From an uncultured Clostridia bacterium (GTDB taxonomy: Bacteria > Bacillota > Clostridia > Peptostreptococcales > Anaerovoracaceae): a DNA stretch of 64,000 bases. A program made the position numbers and the translations under genes. Shown here piece after piece: positions 8,590 through 17,823 of this stretch; position 1 is the stretch's first letter; every line of letters starts with the position of its first letter. The stretch covers positions 1-64,000 of the forward strand of contig CALZYE010000003.1 in the NCBI GenBank assembly GCA_945830395.1. Reading direction: 5' to 3'. The notes beneath the pieces were generated by a model. The model made no database searches, had not been told where the DNA came from, and was given only the letters and a program-made list of their open reading frames with translations.

Positions 8590-9144
8590 ATGAGAAAAGA
8601 AGAATTTTACGATATAATTGATATAAGCCATCCCGGAGATTTTCAATACTTTGACAATATGGCTGCACTTTTTGAATCATCGGAAGATATAGAAGTCGAT
8701 GACATATACGAACTGATTAAAGAAATTGATATGGAACTCTTTGGAGAGCTTATCGAAAATTATTTTGACGATATGGAGAGCTGGATGCCTGACGGGGAGA
8801 CGGACTTTGTTTTACTTATGGACAATATAGAGAGAGTCTTTTTAGGTTTGGCTCAAAATTTGTCTGTGAGAAATGAGGAGGAAAGTGAAGATTTACATTT
8901 GAGGTTCGCTGAGGAAATTTATAGATTCAGAGAGTGGTATGCGCTCAGCGAAAATGTGGAATGTATATCGGAAAGCACCATGAAAAGCAGTTTTGTGCCT
9001 GTACGAGATGCGCTGTCGTTCTACAAGGAAACTAAGATGGGCGATGCAGAGTACCGTTATGATTTTAAAAATGCAATGGAATATACCATTGGAGAGTACA
9101 TAATGAATTTTGCGGATTTGATAGAGCTTGGGCAGAGAGGATAA
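8590..9144 (+). CDS. hypothetical acidic cytoplasmic protein
   Basis: 184 residues, strongly acidic (many Asp and Glu, few Lys), predicted soluble and largely helical, with aromatic-rich patches such as FQYFDNMAALFES and FREWYALSE. I do not recognise a family. It lies between murI and a YkvI-like membrane protein with short gaps (11 and 3 bases), so it is co-transcribed with them. The ATG at 8590 has an AAGAGGAAG ribosome site. It looks like a real gene because frame, spacing and codon use match the neighbours. Confidence 0.7.
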   Translation: MRKEEFYDIIDISHPGDFQYFDNMAALFESSEDIEVDDIYELIKEIDMELFGELIENYFDDMESWMPDGETDFVLLMDNIERVFLGLAQNLSVRNEEESEDLHLRFAEEIYRFREWYALSENVECISESTMKSSFVPVRDALSFYKETKMGDAEYRYDFKNAMEYTIGEYIMNFADLIELGQRG

Positions 9145-9147
9145 AAT

Positions 9148-10221
9148 TTGAAAGAAAAGGAAAGTTTGAATTTTGCCGGTGTCGCCGCAATGTATGTAGG
9201 AGTTATCGTAGGCGCAGGTTTTGCTTCGGGAAGGGAGACATGGCAATTCTTCGGAATCTTCGGAGCAGAAGGCTTTAAAGGTTCTGTGCTGGCAGGATGT
9301 TGGTTTGCAGCGCTTGCGTTTATGGTGGGGTTTCTGGCAATAGAGCTTGAAACAGATGATATGGGCAAAATAATATCCATAGTTGACAATAAAAAAATAA
9401 CGGAAGCCATCGGCTATTTTATGGCGGTTTTTCTTTTCACTACGATTATTTCTATGACTGCTGCAGGCGGTTCATTTTTGTATCAACAATTCGGAATCCA
9501 CAAAGCTGCAGGGGGAGGTATAATTGCGATTCTCGTTGCAGCCACAGTATTGGGAGACTTTAAAAGAATTTCCAAGTTCTTTAAATATGTGGTGCCGGTG
9601 TTGTTTGCGGTGGTTATGGGTCTATGCTTTTATGTGATTTTATCAGATACCGAGCAAAACGGAAAAACTGCTAATTTTCAGCATTTAGGAATGATTTCTT
9701 CATGGTATGTATCTGCACCTCTTTATGTTGCATACAACACATTGGGAATGATTCCTATGGGAGCAACTACATGTCTCAATGCAAAAAATGAAAAACACGC
9801 GATGGCAGGCTCAATAATCGGAGGACTTCTCCTGGGAGCCATGACATTTACTCTTGTTGCAGCTTTGCAAAAAGATATGGCATTCAGCGCAAGTCTTGAT
9901 CTTCCCATGTTAGGCTTTGCATCCAAAATTTCAGTACCGGTTAATATCGTATACGGTATTGTCCTTTACATATCCATATACTCGGCAGCCACAAGTGTTT
10001 TCTACGGATTTACAACGAAAATTCCGGATACGGCACATAAAGATAAAATTATACTTGCAGCAATTTTTATAGGGTATCTTCTGGGGCTTGTAGGATTTAA
10101 AAATATAATAGCTTACATATATCCGGTGGAGGGATACTTTGGAATTGTGGTGATAGTTTTCATCACCGTTCATTTTTTTCAGGTCTTAGTCAAAAAAATA
10201 ATAAATAATCTAAACAGGTAG
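9148..10221 (+). CDS. YkvI-family integral membrane transporter
   Basis: 357 residues with about ten hydrophobic segments. The opening AAMYVGVIVGAGFASGRE is typical of YkvI-like membrane proteins, which belong to the amino-acid transporter (LeuT-fold) superfamily; the GAGFASG stretch would be the unwound substrate-site helix. Substrate is unknown. The start codon is TTG at 9148, supported by GAGAGG seven bases upstream and by the stop of the previous gene at 9144. It is followed after 7 bases by a small membrane protein gene. Confidence 0.8.
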   Translation: MKEKESLNFAGVAAMYVGVIVGAGFASGRETWQFFGIFGAEGFKGSVLAGCWFAALAFMVGFLAIELETDDMGKIISIVDNKKITEAIGYFMAVFLFTTIISMTAAGGSFLYQQFGIHKAAGGGIIAILVAATVLGDFKRISKFFKYVVPVLFAVVMGLCFYVILSDTEQNGKTANFQHLGMISSWYVSAPLYVAYNTLGMIPMGATTCLNAKNEKHAMAGSIIGGLLLGAMTFTLVAALQKDMAFSASLDLPMLGFASKISVPVNIVYGIVLYISIYSAATSVFYGFTTKIPDTAHKDKIILAAIFIGYLLGLVGFKNIIAYIYPVEGYFGIVVIVFITVHFFQVLVKKIINNLNR

Positions 10222-10228
10222 GTTTCAT

Positions 10229-10423
10229 ATGAAAAAAACGGCAGTATATATAATCGTAGTGGTTTTGCTTATATTTATGCTTATCTTGTCAGGCACAAAG
10301 CTCTTAGGAGAGATATTTGGCAAGAAAGCGGAGATGTACAGCCTGACAGCCATAGGGATAATATTATTTGTATTACTTATATTAAATAATCTGGACAGAG
10401 GAAATAAAAATGATAAAAACTGA
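10229..10423 (+). CDS. small membrane protein, 64 residues
   Basis: Two hydrophobic segments (about residues 5-22 and 40-55) separated by a short charged linker (GEIFGKKAEMYSL), then a charged tail NNLDRGNKNDKN. No family is recognised. It has a ribosome site (AGGTAGG) and overlaps the start of the M16 protease by 14 bases, which points to translational coupling with that gene. It could be a partner or membrane tether of the protease, but that is only inferred from position. Confidence 0.65.
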   Translation: MKKTAVYIIVVVLLIFMLILSGTKLLGEIFGKKAEMYSLTAIGIILFVLLILNNLDRGNKNDKN

Positions 10424-11657
10424 ACTACTGCCAAACGGCGTAAGGATAATAATGGAAAAAATGCCCCAGGTTCAGTCAATGGCGATCGGTATAATGGTAA
10501 GAACCGGAGCTGTTGATGAAACCAAGAAAATTTCGGGCATTTCTCATTTCGTGGAACACATGATGTTCAAAGGTACCGAAAGAAGAACTGCAAGACAGAT
10601 TGCAGGGGACATAGATAAAATAGGAGGGCAGATAAATGCCTTTACGGGAAAAGAGATGACCTGCTACTATGTTAAATCGGTTGCAAAAAACTATAAAAAA
10701 GCAGCGGAAGTATTGGTAGATATGCTGGAAAACTCAATATTTGCAAAAGAGGAACTCGATCGCGAAAGAAATGTTATCTGTGAAGAAATAAAGATGACTA
10801 AAGACACGCCGGATGATTTGGCTCACGACACCTTGATAACAAATATGTTTAAAGACAGCAATCTGGGAAATTCCATTTTGGGAACGCCGTCATCATTATC
10901 GCGGATAACCCGTAATGTCATGAAAACTTATGTTGAGAATCAATATACCAAAGACAGCATTGTAATATCTGTTGCAGGAAATTTTGACTTTGATGATGTT
11001 TGCGATTATTTTCAACAGCAATTTACCAAACTTAAAGCAAAAAAGAGTGATTTGAAGTGGAAAAAACCGGAATATAAGCATTTTGCAAAATCACAGGTAA
11101 AGGATATTCAGCAGGCGCACATCTGTCTGGGTACAAAGGGGATTACACTTGATGATGAGCGTACATATGATTTTCAAGTCTTAAATAATATTTTGGGCGG
11201 AAGCATGAGCTCCAGGTTATTCCAAAATATCAGAGAGCAAAAAGGGCTTGCTTATTCGGTTTATTCTTCCAACGGGCCTTTCAGCAGAGAGGGTTATTTT
11301 GAGATTTATGCAGGTGTTGATACAGGGAAAATAGGTAAAGCTATTGAGGGAATAAAGGAAGAACTTGAATTTCTTTCTAAAGAGTCCGTGTCCTTTGAGG
11401 AACTGAATTCTTCAAAGGAGCAGCTGAAAGCCGGTTATGTTTTCAGCCGGGAGAACACCTCTGCGAGAATGATGGTAAACGGAAAAAACCTGATTCTGTT
11501 AAATAAAGTTTTTCACCCGGAGGAGGTCCTTTCAGGGTATGATGCCGTCTCGGCAGACAGTCTGGACGATGTTAAGGGCATGATTTGTGATTTTAACACA
11601 TACAGCTGCTCCTGTGTATCAAATAAGAAATTGAACTTGAAAAAATTGATGGTATAA
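10410..11657 (+). CDS. M16-family zinc metalloprotease (YmxG/processing-peptidase type)
   Basis: 415 residues, the single-chain processing-peptidase size. The inverted zinc motif HxxEH is at His46-Glu49-His50 (SHFVEHMMFKGT) with the downstream glutamate in NVICEEIKM. The second half is the inactive M16 domain with the usual GLAYSVYS segment. It has no signal peptide, so it is cytoplasmic. The gene overlaps the small membrane protein upstream; a hairpin-rich gap of 102 bases separates it from dut. Confidence 0.92.
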   Translation: MIKTELLPNGVRIIMEKMPQVQSMAIGIMVRTGAVDETKKISGISHFVEHMMFKGTERRTARQIAGDIDKIGGQINAFTGKEMTCYYVKSVAKNYKKAAEVLVDMLENSIFAKEELDRERNVICEEIKMTKDTPDDLAHDTLITNMFKDSNLGNSILGTPSSLSRITRNVMKTYVENQYTKDSIVISVAGNFDFDDVCDYFQQQFTKLKAKKSDLKWKKPEYKHFAKSQVKDIQQAHICLGTKGITLDDERTYDFQVLNNILGGSMSSRLFQNIREQKGLAYSVYSSNGPFSREGYFEIYAGVDTGKIGKAIEGIKEELEFLSKESVSFEELNSSKEQLKAGYVFSRENTSARMMVNGKNLILLNKVFHPEEVLSGYDAVSADSLDDVKGMICDFNTYSCSCVSNKKLNLKKLMV

Positions 11658-11708
11658 ACCTGAGGTTTATGACAAGGTCAAAGACAAAAAACAGCAGAGA
11701 GTGCTACA

Positions 11709-11734
11709 GGCAGCATCAGCAGGTTGATGCTGCC
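11709..11734 (+). other. strong intergenic hairpin between M16 protease and dut
   Basis: Perfect 10-bp stem GGCAGCATCA / TGATGCTGCC around the loop GCAGGT. No T run follows, so it is not a standard terminator; it could stabilise or process the transcript, or bind a protein. A smaller hairpin ATAAACC-TGA-GGTTTAT overlaps the protease stop codon at 11654-11670. Confidence 0.5.
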
Positions 11735-11759
11735 GGCATAGTTAAAGAGAAGGGGGAAT

Positions 11760-12188
11760 ATGAAATTAAAGATTATAAGTAAGAGCGGAATACTTCCTGA
11801 GTATGAAACGAAGGGAGCGGCAGGATTTGATATAAGAGCATACCTAAAGAAGGATTTTGTCCTCAAAAAAGGAGAAAGAGCCCTGATTCCCACAGGACTT
11901 TTTTTCCAAATTCCTGAGGGCTATGAAGCACAAGTCAGAGCCAGAAGCGGACTTGCCATAAAAAACGGAATAGGCATGGTTAACGGCATCGGAACTGTGG
12001 ACTCAGATTACAGAGGGGAGATAAAAGTCCCACTTATCAACTGGAGTGACACGGATTTTGTAATACATGACGGTGACAGAATTGCTCAAATTGTAATAAA
12101 TAAATATGAGCAAGTTGATATTGAGACAGCAGCTGAACTTTCAGAGACCGAGAGAGGTCAGGGCGGTTTCGGACATACGGGGGTATAG
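11760..12188 (+). CDS. dut: deoxyuridine 5'-triphosphate nucleotidohydrolase (dUTPase)
   Basis: 142 residues, trimeric dUTPase size. All conserved motifs are in order: GAAGFDIRA, ARSGLAIKNG, the NGIGTVDSDYRGE segment with the catalytic Asp, an RIAQIVI stretch, and the C-terminal ERGQGGFGHTG arm. It hydrolyses dUTP to dUMP and keeps uracil out of DNA. Ribosome site GAAGGGGG is just upstream. The dGTPase gene starts two bases after its stop, giving a nucleotide-pool pair directly upstream of primase. Confidence 0.96.
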   Translation: MKLKIISKSGILPEYETKGAAGFDIRAYLKKDFVLKKGERALIPTGLFFQIPEGYEAQVRARSGLAIKNGIGMVNGIGTVDSDYRGEIKVPLINWSDTDFVIHDGDRIAQIVINKYEQVDIETAAELSETERGQGGFGHTGV

Positions 12189-12190
12189 CC

Positions 12191-13198
12191 ATGCAGATGA
12201 GAATCGACCTTGAAAAACGGGAACTGAGGGAACTTTCCCCCTTTGCAACTAAAGCTGCTTACAGTAAAGGGCGTGAAAGCGAGGAGAAACAATGTGAATA
12301 TAGGACGGTTTTTCAGAGAGACAGAGACCGAATAATACACTCAAAGGCATTTAGACGATTGATGCACAAGACACAGGTGTTTCTCTCTCCTGAAGGCGAT
12401 CACTACAGAACGAGATTAACGCACACTATTGAAGTCAATCAGGTGGCTGCCAGCATCGCCAGAATCCTTAATTTGAACATAGATTTGACTGACGCCATTG
12501 CCATGGGTCACGACTTGGGACACACGCCATTTGGACACAATGGAGAGATGGTTTTAAATTCCATACATCCGGGGGGATTTCATCACAATATACAGAGTCT
12601 CAGGGTTGTGGATATTCTGGAAGAACACAGCGGCAGACGGGGTATGAATCTCAGCTATGAGGTAAGAAACGGAATACTGAACCATACGGGAAAGACCGTG
12701 CCTGATACACCGGAAGGTCAAATTGTTAAACTCAGCGACAGAATAGCATATATCAACCATGATATTGACGATGCCATTCGCAGCGGAGTTATCCTCACCG
12801 ATGATTTGCCTAAATCTTCCCTTGAACTTTTTGGCTACAATCACGGCGACAGAATTATGAATATGATAGAGAATGTGGTAAAACACAGCGACGGAAAGCC
12901 TGTTGTAGAAATGGATGCAGAGCATGCGGCAGAACTTAACCTGCTCAGAACATTTATGTTTAAAAATGTTTATAAAAGCGGTAAAGTTAAAAAAGAGGAA
13001 GATTTGGCAAAGATTGAAGTTGTAATCAGTTCGTTGTATAATCATTTTTTAAAGCATCCTAAAAAGCTTCCAAAGGACTTACAGCTCATAGCGAAGGAAG
13101 AGGGTACGAATACGGCAGTGAAAGATTATGTTGCGGGGATGACCGACAGATTCGCCTTTAAAATGTACTCGGATATATTTGTTCCTCAAAAAATTTAG
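12191..13198 (+). CDS. dgt: deoxyguanosinetriphosphate triphosphohydrolase-like HD protein
   Basis: 335 residues. HD-domain dNTPase: His78 (RLTHTIEV), His107-Asp108 (AMGHDLGHTPFGH) and the Asp in KLSDRIAYINHD form the metal site. It belongs to the short dGTPase-like class, which cleaves dNTPs to nucleoside and triphosphate; substrate preference in this class varies. The gene starts two bases after dut with GGGGG upstream. In Clostridia this gene typically sits directly before dnaG-rpoD, as here. Confidence 0.93.
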   Translation: MQMRIDLEKRELRELSPFATKAAYSKGRESEEKQCEYRTVFQRDRDRIIHSKAFRRLMHKTQVFLSPEGDHYRTRLTHTIEVNQVAASIARILNLNIDLTDAIAMGHDLGHTPFGHNGEMVLNSIHPGGFHHNIQSLRVVDILEEHSGRRGMNLSYEVRNGILNHTGKTVPDTPEGQIVKLSDRIAYINHDIDDAIRSGVILTDDLPKSSLELFGYNHGDRIMNMIENVVKHSDGKPVVEMDAEHAAELNLLRTFMFKNVYKSGKVKKEEDLAKIEVVISSLYNHFLKHPKKLPKDLQLIAKEEGTNTAVKDYVAGMTDRFAFKMYSDIFVPQKI

Positions 13199-13211
13199 CG
13201 ATACAGCCTTA

Positions 13212-13239
13212 GTGACAGGGAAGAATGGAGAACTATTAT
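13212..13239 (+). promoter_or_regulatory. possible promoter of the dnaG-rpoD operon
   Basis: GTGACA (13212-13217), a 16-base spacer, then TATTAT (13234-13239), in the 66-base gap before dnaG. The match is fair only. Confidence 0.35.
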
Positions 13240-13264
13240 ATAAACAAGAAAGGAGACAGATAAC

Positions 13265-15016
13265 ATGGGTTTTTCTATTTCTCAAAGTTCAATAGAAAAT
13301 TTAAAAAATCAGATAGACATAGTAGATGTTATCGGTCAAGTGGTTCAGCTCAAAAGAGCAGGTTCAAATCACAAAGGAATATGTCCCTTTCATAATGAAA
13401 AGACTCCATCTTTTGTTGTGTCCGAACAGAAGCAGTATTTTACATGTTTTGGATGCGGTGCATCGGGAGATGTGATTGAATTTGTTAAGAGATACTATAA
13501 CATGGATTTTTCCGAAGCCTGCGAAAAGATTGCAGATGAATATGGCATAAAACTGGAGAAAAACGGAGGATATGACAATCGAAATGAGTACTACGAGATA
13601 AACCGGTTGGCAGCACAGTTTTTTTACGATTCTTTTACGAAGAAGGCGAATAAGGGATATTCGTATATGAAAAGCAGAGGAATATCTTCAAGCATTCTTA
13701 AAAAGTTCGGTATAGGCTATGCTGACAAGGAATGGGACAGTCTGTACAGACACTTAAAATCCAAGGGTATTGAAGAGAAAAAAATGCAGGAATTAGGTTT
13801 GATTTCCAATTCTAAGGGTAAATATTACGATAGATTTAGAAACCGCGTGATGTTTCCGATAATCAATACCTCCGGTAAGGTAATCGGTTTTGGAGGAAGA
13901 GCCATAGATGACGGTGATGAGCCTAAGTATTTAAACTCCCCGGAGAGCGGTATTTTTCAGAAAAAAAACAATTTATACGGTTTGAACATTTCAAGACAGG
14001 CTGCAGGGAAGCAGGGAAAGATTATTCTCGTTGAAGGATATATGGATGTAATCTCTCTATTTCAAAGCGGTATAGAAAATGTTGCAGCAAGCCTTGGAAC
14101 AGCTCTGACAGAAAATCAGGCAAAATTGCTTAACAGATATGTCAAGGAAGTGGTCTTAAGCTATGATTCCGATTCTGCCGGAAGGAAAGCGGCTTTGAGA
14201 GGAATAGAAATTTTAAGGAATGAAAATTCCAAGGTTAAAGTTTTACATGTTACAGATGGCAAGGATCCGGATGATTATGTAAAGAAAAACGGAAAAAAAG
14301 CATTTTTAAATTTAGTTGACGGTGCGCTGCCCTACGGAGATTATAAACTCCAGTCGGCGATGCTGGGATATGATTTGAGCAGCGACGAAGACAGGCTGGA
14401 GTATTTACAGAAGGCTGTGGCAATAATCTCCAAGATGAGCCCTCTGGAGCAGGAAATTTATACGAAAAAGATTTCTGAAGAGCTGGGAATTGCAAGATCT
14501 GCATTAGACAGAGAACTATATAGAAAGACCAAGCCGACGGAGCATAAAGTTAATAAAAGAAAAGAAAGCGAAGAAGCTGAGAAAGGCGCCATTGAGCTTT
14601 CCTCATTGGAAAGAACCTTAATAAAACTGGCTTTTTCTGAGGAAGCATACATAGATAAGATATTTTTTGAACCTGAGTTAATTCAATCAGGATTTTGCTA
14701 TAAAATTTTGTCGGCAACTCGTGAGAGCATAAGTGAGCATAACTTTTTTAAAATTGAAAATATACTTCCGCATTTCAGTGATGGGGAGCTGGAGCTTTTA
14801 AGAGAAGTTATTGATAATACTCTAATTGACAGCAATCATGAAGATGTATTCAAGGAATGTGTGAAGAAAAACAAAGCGCAGCTGTTGGCTGAGAAAGAAA
14901 AGGTTTTGCTGCTTAAACTGTCCATGGCAGACGAAGAAAGTGATGAGAATTCAATTAGAGAAATCACTGATGAATTAATGAGAGTTCAGAAAGATAAAAA
15001 GAAATTCATGAATTAA
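13265..15016 (+). CDS. dnaG: DNA primase
   Basis: 583 residues. The N-terminal CHC2 zinc ribbon has Cys40-His43-Cys61-Cys64 (CPFH...CFGC). The catalytic TOPRIM domain follows from about residue 250 (ILVEGYMDVISL, then SYDSDSAGRKA). The C-terminal part is less conserved and would bind the replicative helicase. It synthesises RNA primers at the fork. Ribosome site AAGGAG is upstream of ATG 13265. It is followed by rpoD after 17 bases, the classic macromolecular-synthesis pair. Confidence 0.97.
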   Translation: MGFSISQSSIENLKNQIDIVDVIGQVVQLKRAGSNHKGICPFHNEKTPSFVVSEQKQYFTCFGCGASGDVIEFVKRYYNMDFSEACEKIADEYGIKLEKNGGYDNRNEYYEINRLAAQFFYDSFTKKANKGYSYMKSRGISSSILKKFGIGYADKEWDSLYRHLKSKGIEEKKMQELGLISNSKGKYYDRFRNRVMFPIINTSGKVIGFGGRAIDDGDEPKYLNSPESGIFQKKNNLYGLNISRQAAGKQGKIILVEGYMDVISLFQSGIENVAASLGTALTENQAKLLNRYVKEVVLSYDSDSAGRKAALRGIEILRNENSKVKVLHVTDGKDPDDYVKKNGKKAFLNLVDGALPYGDYKLQSAMLGYDLSSDEDRLEYLQKAVAIISKMSPLEQEIYTKKISEELGIARSALDRELYRKTKPTEHKVNKRKESEEAEKGAIELSSLERTLIKLAFSEEAYIDKIFFEPELIQSGFCYKILSATRESISEHNFFKIENILPHFSDGELELLREVIDNTLIDSNHEDVFKECVKKNKAQLLAEKEKVLLLKLSMADEESDENSIREITDELMRVQKDKKKFMN

Positions 15017-15033
15017 TGGTGTAAGGGGAAGTA

Positions 15034-16266
15034 ATGAGCAAAGACGCTGTGAAAAAGAATGATCAGGTTAGTAAAAAAGATGACAGTTCATCTGAGCAGA
15101 AGGATTTAACTGTTAATTTAAATCAGGAAGAGCTTAAAGAAGAACTTATAAAAAAGTTGTTGGTTGAAGCCCGCAAGAAGAACAATGTTTTAACTCTTAT
15201 AGATATGGCTCAACATTTGGATTCATACGATATAGATAAAAACACGATTGATGATATATATGATTCTCTTATGGCAAAGGATGTGGAAATAAAATCGGAA
15301 ACTTCTCCGGAAGAGTTCACATTGCTTTTAGAAAACGATGATAAGGACGAAGATGATAATAAAGAGGATGAAGCCGACGGTGTTGTTATCCAGGAAAATG
15401 GGGAAATTGATGTAGATGCTACGATTCCAAAGGGAATTACCATAGATGACCCTGTCAGGATGTACCTGAAGGAGATAGGCAAAGTTCCGCTTCTCTCCGC
15501 AGATGAGGAAATAGAACTTGCACAGAGAATGGAAGCAGGTGATGATTATGCCAAGCAAAGACTTTGCGAGGCGAATCTTCGTCTTGTGGTCAGTATTGCA
15601 AAGCGATATGTCGGCAGGGGAATGCTTTTTCTCGACCTGATTCAGGAGGGGAATTTGGGACTTATAAAGGCGGTGGATAAGTTTGACTATCGCAAGGGTT
15701 ATAAATTCTCAACTTATGCTACATGGTGGATTAGACAGGCTATTACAAGAGCGATAGCAGACCAGGCAAGGACTATTAGAATACCGGTCCATATGGTGGA
15801 AACGATAAATAAGCTTATCAGAGTTTCGAGGCAGCTTCTTCAAACCTACGGCAGAGAGCCAAGTCCTGAAGAAATTTCAAAAGAAATGGGTATAACCGTT
15901 GAAAAAGTAAGAGAAATCCAAAAAATTGCACAGGAACCGGTTTCTTTGGAAACACCTATAGGTGAAGAAGAAGACAGCCATCTGGGAGACTTTATTCCCG
16001 ATGATGATGTTCCGGCGCCGGCAGAGGCGGCAGCATTTTCCATGCTTAAGGAACAGCTTGTTGAGGTGTTGGATACTTTGACGGATAGAGAACAGAAAGT
16101 TTTGAAACTCCGTTTCGGATTGGACGATGGAAGATCCAGAACTTTGGAAGAAGTGGGAAAGGAATTTGATGTAACTCGCGAAAGAATTCGTCAGATAGAA
16201 GCTAAAGCATTGAGAAAGCTTCGTCATCCCAGCAGAAGCAAGAAACTGAAAGATTATTTGGAATAA
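15034..16266 (+). CDS. rpoD: housekeeping RNA polymerase sigma factor (sigma-70/SigA)
   Basis: 410 residues. Region 1.1 at the N-terminus is followed by an acidic linker (about residues 105-140), then region 1.2 ([16 protein letters not shown]), region 2 ([24 protein letters not shown]), region 3, and region 4 ([32 protein letters not shown]). It recognises TTGACA/TATAAT promoters, and several good matches occur in this window. The strong terminator-like hairpin just after the gene ends the operon. Confidence 0.97.
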   Translation: MSKDAVKKNDQVSKKDDSSSEQKDLTVNLNQEELKEELIKKLLVEARKKNNVLTLIDMAQHLDSYDIDKNTIDDIYDSLMAKDVEIKSETSPEEFTLLLENDDKDEDDNKEDEADGVVIQENGEIDVDATIPKGITIDDPVRMYLKEIGKVPLLSADEEIELAQRMEAGDDYAKQRLCEANLRLVVSIAKRYVGRGMLFLDLIQEGNLGLIKAVDKFDYRKGYKFSTYATWWIRQAITRAIADQARTIRIPVHMVETINKLIRVSRQLLQTYGREPSPEEISKEMGITVEKVREIQKIAQEPVSLETPIGEEEDSHLGDFIPDDDVPAPAEAAAFSMLKEQLVEVLDTLTDREQKVLKLRFGLDDGRSRTLEEVGKEFDVTRERIRQIEAKALRKLRHPSRSKKLKDYLE

Positions 16267-16277
16267 GCATATTAAGT

Positions 16278-16307
16278 AAGAACTCCACTTTCATGTGGAG
16301 TTCTTTT
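16278..16307 (+). terminator. rho-independent terminator after rpoD
   Basis: Perfect 11-bp stem AAGAACTCCAC / GTGGAGTTCTT with loop TTTCAT, followed by a short T run. The T tract is only four bases, so some read-through into trmK is likely. Confidence 0.7.
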
Positions 16308-16340
16308 GGAGGTTATAGTCTTGTATATTTTGGAGGAACT

Positions 16341-17042
16341 ATGAGGCTTAGCGACAGGCTGCAGGCTATGGCGGATGAGGTGAACAGGGGAGAGACTTTG
16401 GCAGATATCGGAACAGACCATGGTTATCTTCCTATATATTTAAAAAAAATAGGCAGGTGTCCTCATGTTATATTATCGGATATAAGCAGAGCCTCTCTCG
16501 AAAAAGCTTTAAAGGATTGCGAACTGTATGATCCGGGAGAAAAGTTCGATATTCGTGAGGGAGATGGACTCAAAGTTCTAAAATCGGCAGAAGTCGATGT
16601 GGTATCAATAGCGGGAATGGGAGGAATCTTAATCTCAGACATACTCGGATATGACATCAAACACTCAAGAAGCTTTAGAAAGTTTATTTTACAGCCGAGA
16701 AATAATCTTGGGCGATTGAGATTGTGGCTTTATGATAAGGGATTTAAAATAGAGAAAGAGATTATAGTTAAAGAGGGAAAATTTCTTCCAAGCATATTTG
16801 TGGTTACTCCTTCACACGAAGAGGAGAATCTCAAAAGAACCTCAAATGAAAGTGAGGATTTTTCCCTTTGGGAATATCCGGATAGCCTGATAAACAACAA
16901 AAATCAATATACTCAAGAATATTTGCTGAGAGAGCTTACAAAGCATATTGCCATTAAAAAAAAGATAGGCGAAGCATCAGAAAAAGCTTACGCATCTCAA
17001 AAAAACATAGATAGGATAAAGAAAATAATTGGAGAGCTATGA
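16341..17042 (+). CDS. trmK: tRNA (adenine22-N1)-methyltransferase TrmK
   Basis: 233 residues. Class I SAM methyltransferase with motif I ADIGTDHGYLPIYL and the signature SIAGMGGILISDIL, then QPRNNLGRLR; this is the TrmK (YqfN) pattern, methylating A22 of certain tRNAs. The start ATG 16341 has GGAGG at the right distance. An earlier in-frame ATG at 16293 lies inside the rpoD terminator and is not used. The stop overlaps the next start (ATGA). Position behind rpoD and before the Nif3-like gene is conserved in Firmicutes. Confidence 0.92.
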   Translation: MRLSDRLQAMADEVNRGETLADIGTDHGYLPIYLKKIGRCPHVILSDISRASLEKALKDCELYDPGEKFDIREGDGLKVLKSAEVDVVSIAGMGGILISDILGYDIKHSRSFRKFILQPRNNLGRLRLWLYDKGFKIEKEIIVKEGKFLPSIFVVTPSHEEENLKRTSNESEDFSLWEYPDSLINNKNQYTQEYLLRELTKHIAIKKKIGEASEKAYASQKNIDRIKKIIGEL

Positions 17043-17812
17043 TGATTAAGAGTGAATTTTACAATATGATGGAGGGTTTGTGTCCCAACGACTTGGCGGA
17101 AGATTGGGATAACTGCGGAATTCAGATTAACACTGAAAAAAAGCATGTAGATAAGGTTCTCACCGCTTTGGACATTACAGATTCAGTGATAGATGAGGCC
17201 ATTTCTAAAAGCTGCGACATGATTGTGACCCATCACCCAATGACAAGGGCGGGGATGAAAAGAGTTGACTATAATAATTTTATGGGCAAATATTATATCA
17301 GGCTTATAAATGCCGGAATTTCCGTATATTCCTGCCATACATCCTTTGACAAGATAGCCGGAGGCAATAATGATTACTTAGCCACTCTCATAGGTCTTGA
17401 GAATATTTCAAACTTCGATAGAGATAACGGATTTTGCAGAAAAGGATGTTTTGAATCACCGTTACTACCGGTTGAAATCATAAAGCTTTTGGAAGAAAAA
17501 CTATGTGTCAGCTCGAAGTATTTCAGATTTATAGGAAAGGCCGACAGGAAAATTTCAAAAGTTGGATTGTGCACAGGCGGCGGCAGCGATTTTATCGAAG
17601 ATGCCTTTGAAGAAGGATGCGAACTGTTCATTACAGGAGATGTGAAATATCATTTCGCACAGGATGCAAAGGCCATGGGAATTGCGGTTATAGATGCGGG
17701 ACATTTTGGAACTGAAAAGATTTTTGCCGATAACATGGCAGAACAGATAATGAAAAAGAATTGTGTCAAGGTAGTAAATTCTACAATTGATATTAATCCT
17801 TATTTGTGGTAA
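17042..17812 (+). CDS. Nif3-like dinuclear metal-centre protein (DUF34)
   Basis: About 256 residues. The metal-site histidines are visible in VTHHPMTRAG, SCHTSFDK and DAGHFGTEK, and the GTGGGSDFI-like segment appears as CTGGGSDFIEDA. The family (YqfO/GTP cyclohydrolase I type 2 homologues) binds two metal ions; its biological reaction is not settled. Two adjacent ATGs (17039, 17042) are possible; the second is better spaced from GGAGAG. It is coupled to trmK by a short overlap. The rnpB promoter runs through its last codons. Confidence 0.9.
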   Translation: MIKSEFYNMMEGLCPNDLAEDWDNCGIQINTEKKHVDKVLTALDITDSVIDEAISKSCDMIVTHHPMTRAGMKRVDYNNFMGKYYIRLINAGISVYSCHTSFDKIAGGNNDYLATLIGLENISNFDRDNGFCRKGCFESPLLPVEIIKLLEEKLCVSSKYFRFIGKADRKISKVGLCTGGGSDFIEDAFEEGCELFITGDVKYHFAQDAKAMGIAVIDAGHFGTEKIFADNMAEQIMKKNCVKVVNSTIDINPYLW

Positions 17813-17815
17813 AAT
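17787..17815 (+). promoter_or_regulatory. promoter of RNase P RNA
   Basis: TTGATA (17787-17792), 17-base spacer, TAAAAT (17810-17815); the -10 includes the stop codon of the upstream Nif3-like gene. The predicted start, about 17822, fits the 5' end of the RNA. Confidence 0.75.
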
Positions 17816-17823
17816 TTCTACTC

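Noticed and set aside
12554-13045. 163-residue minus-strand frame inside dgt
   Set aside because: It is a shadow of a well-conserved gene with no sign of independent expression.
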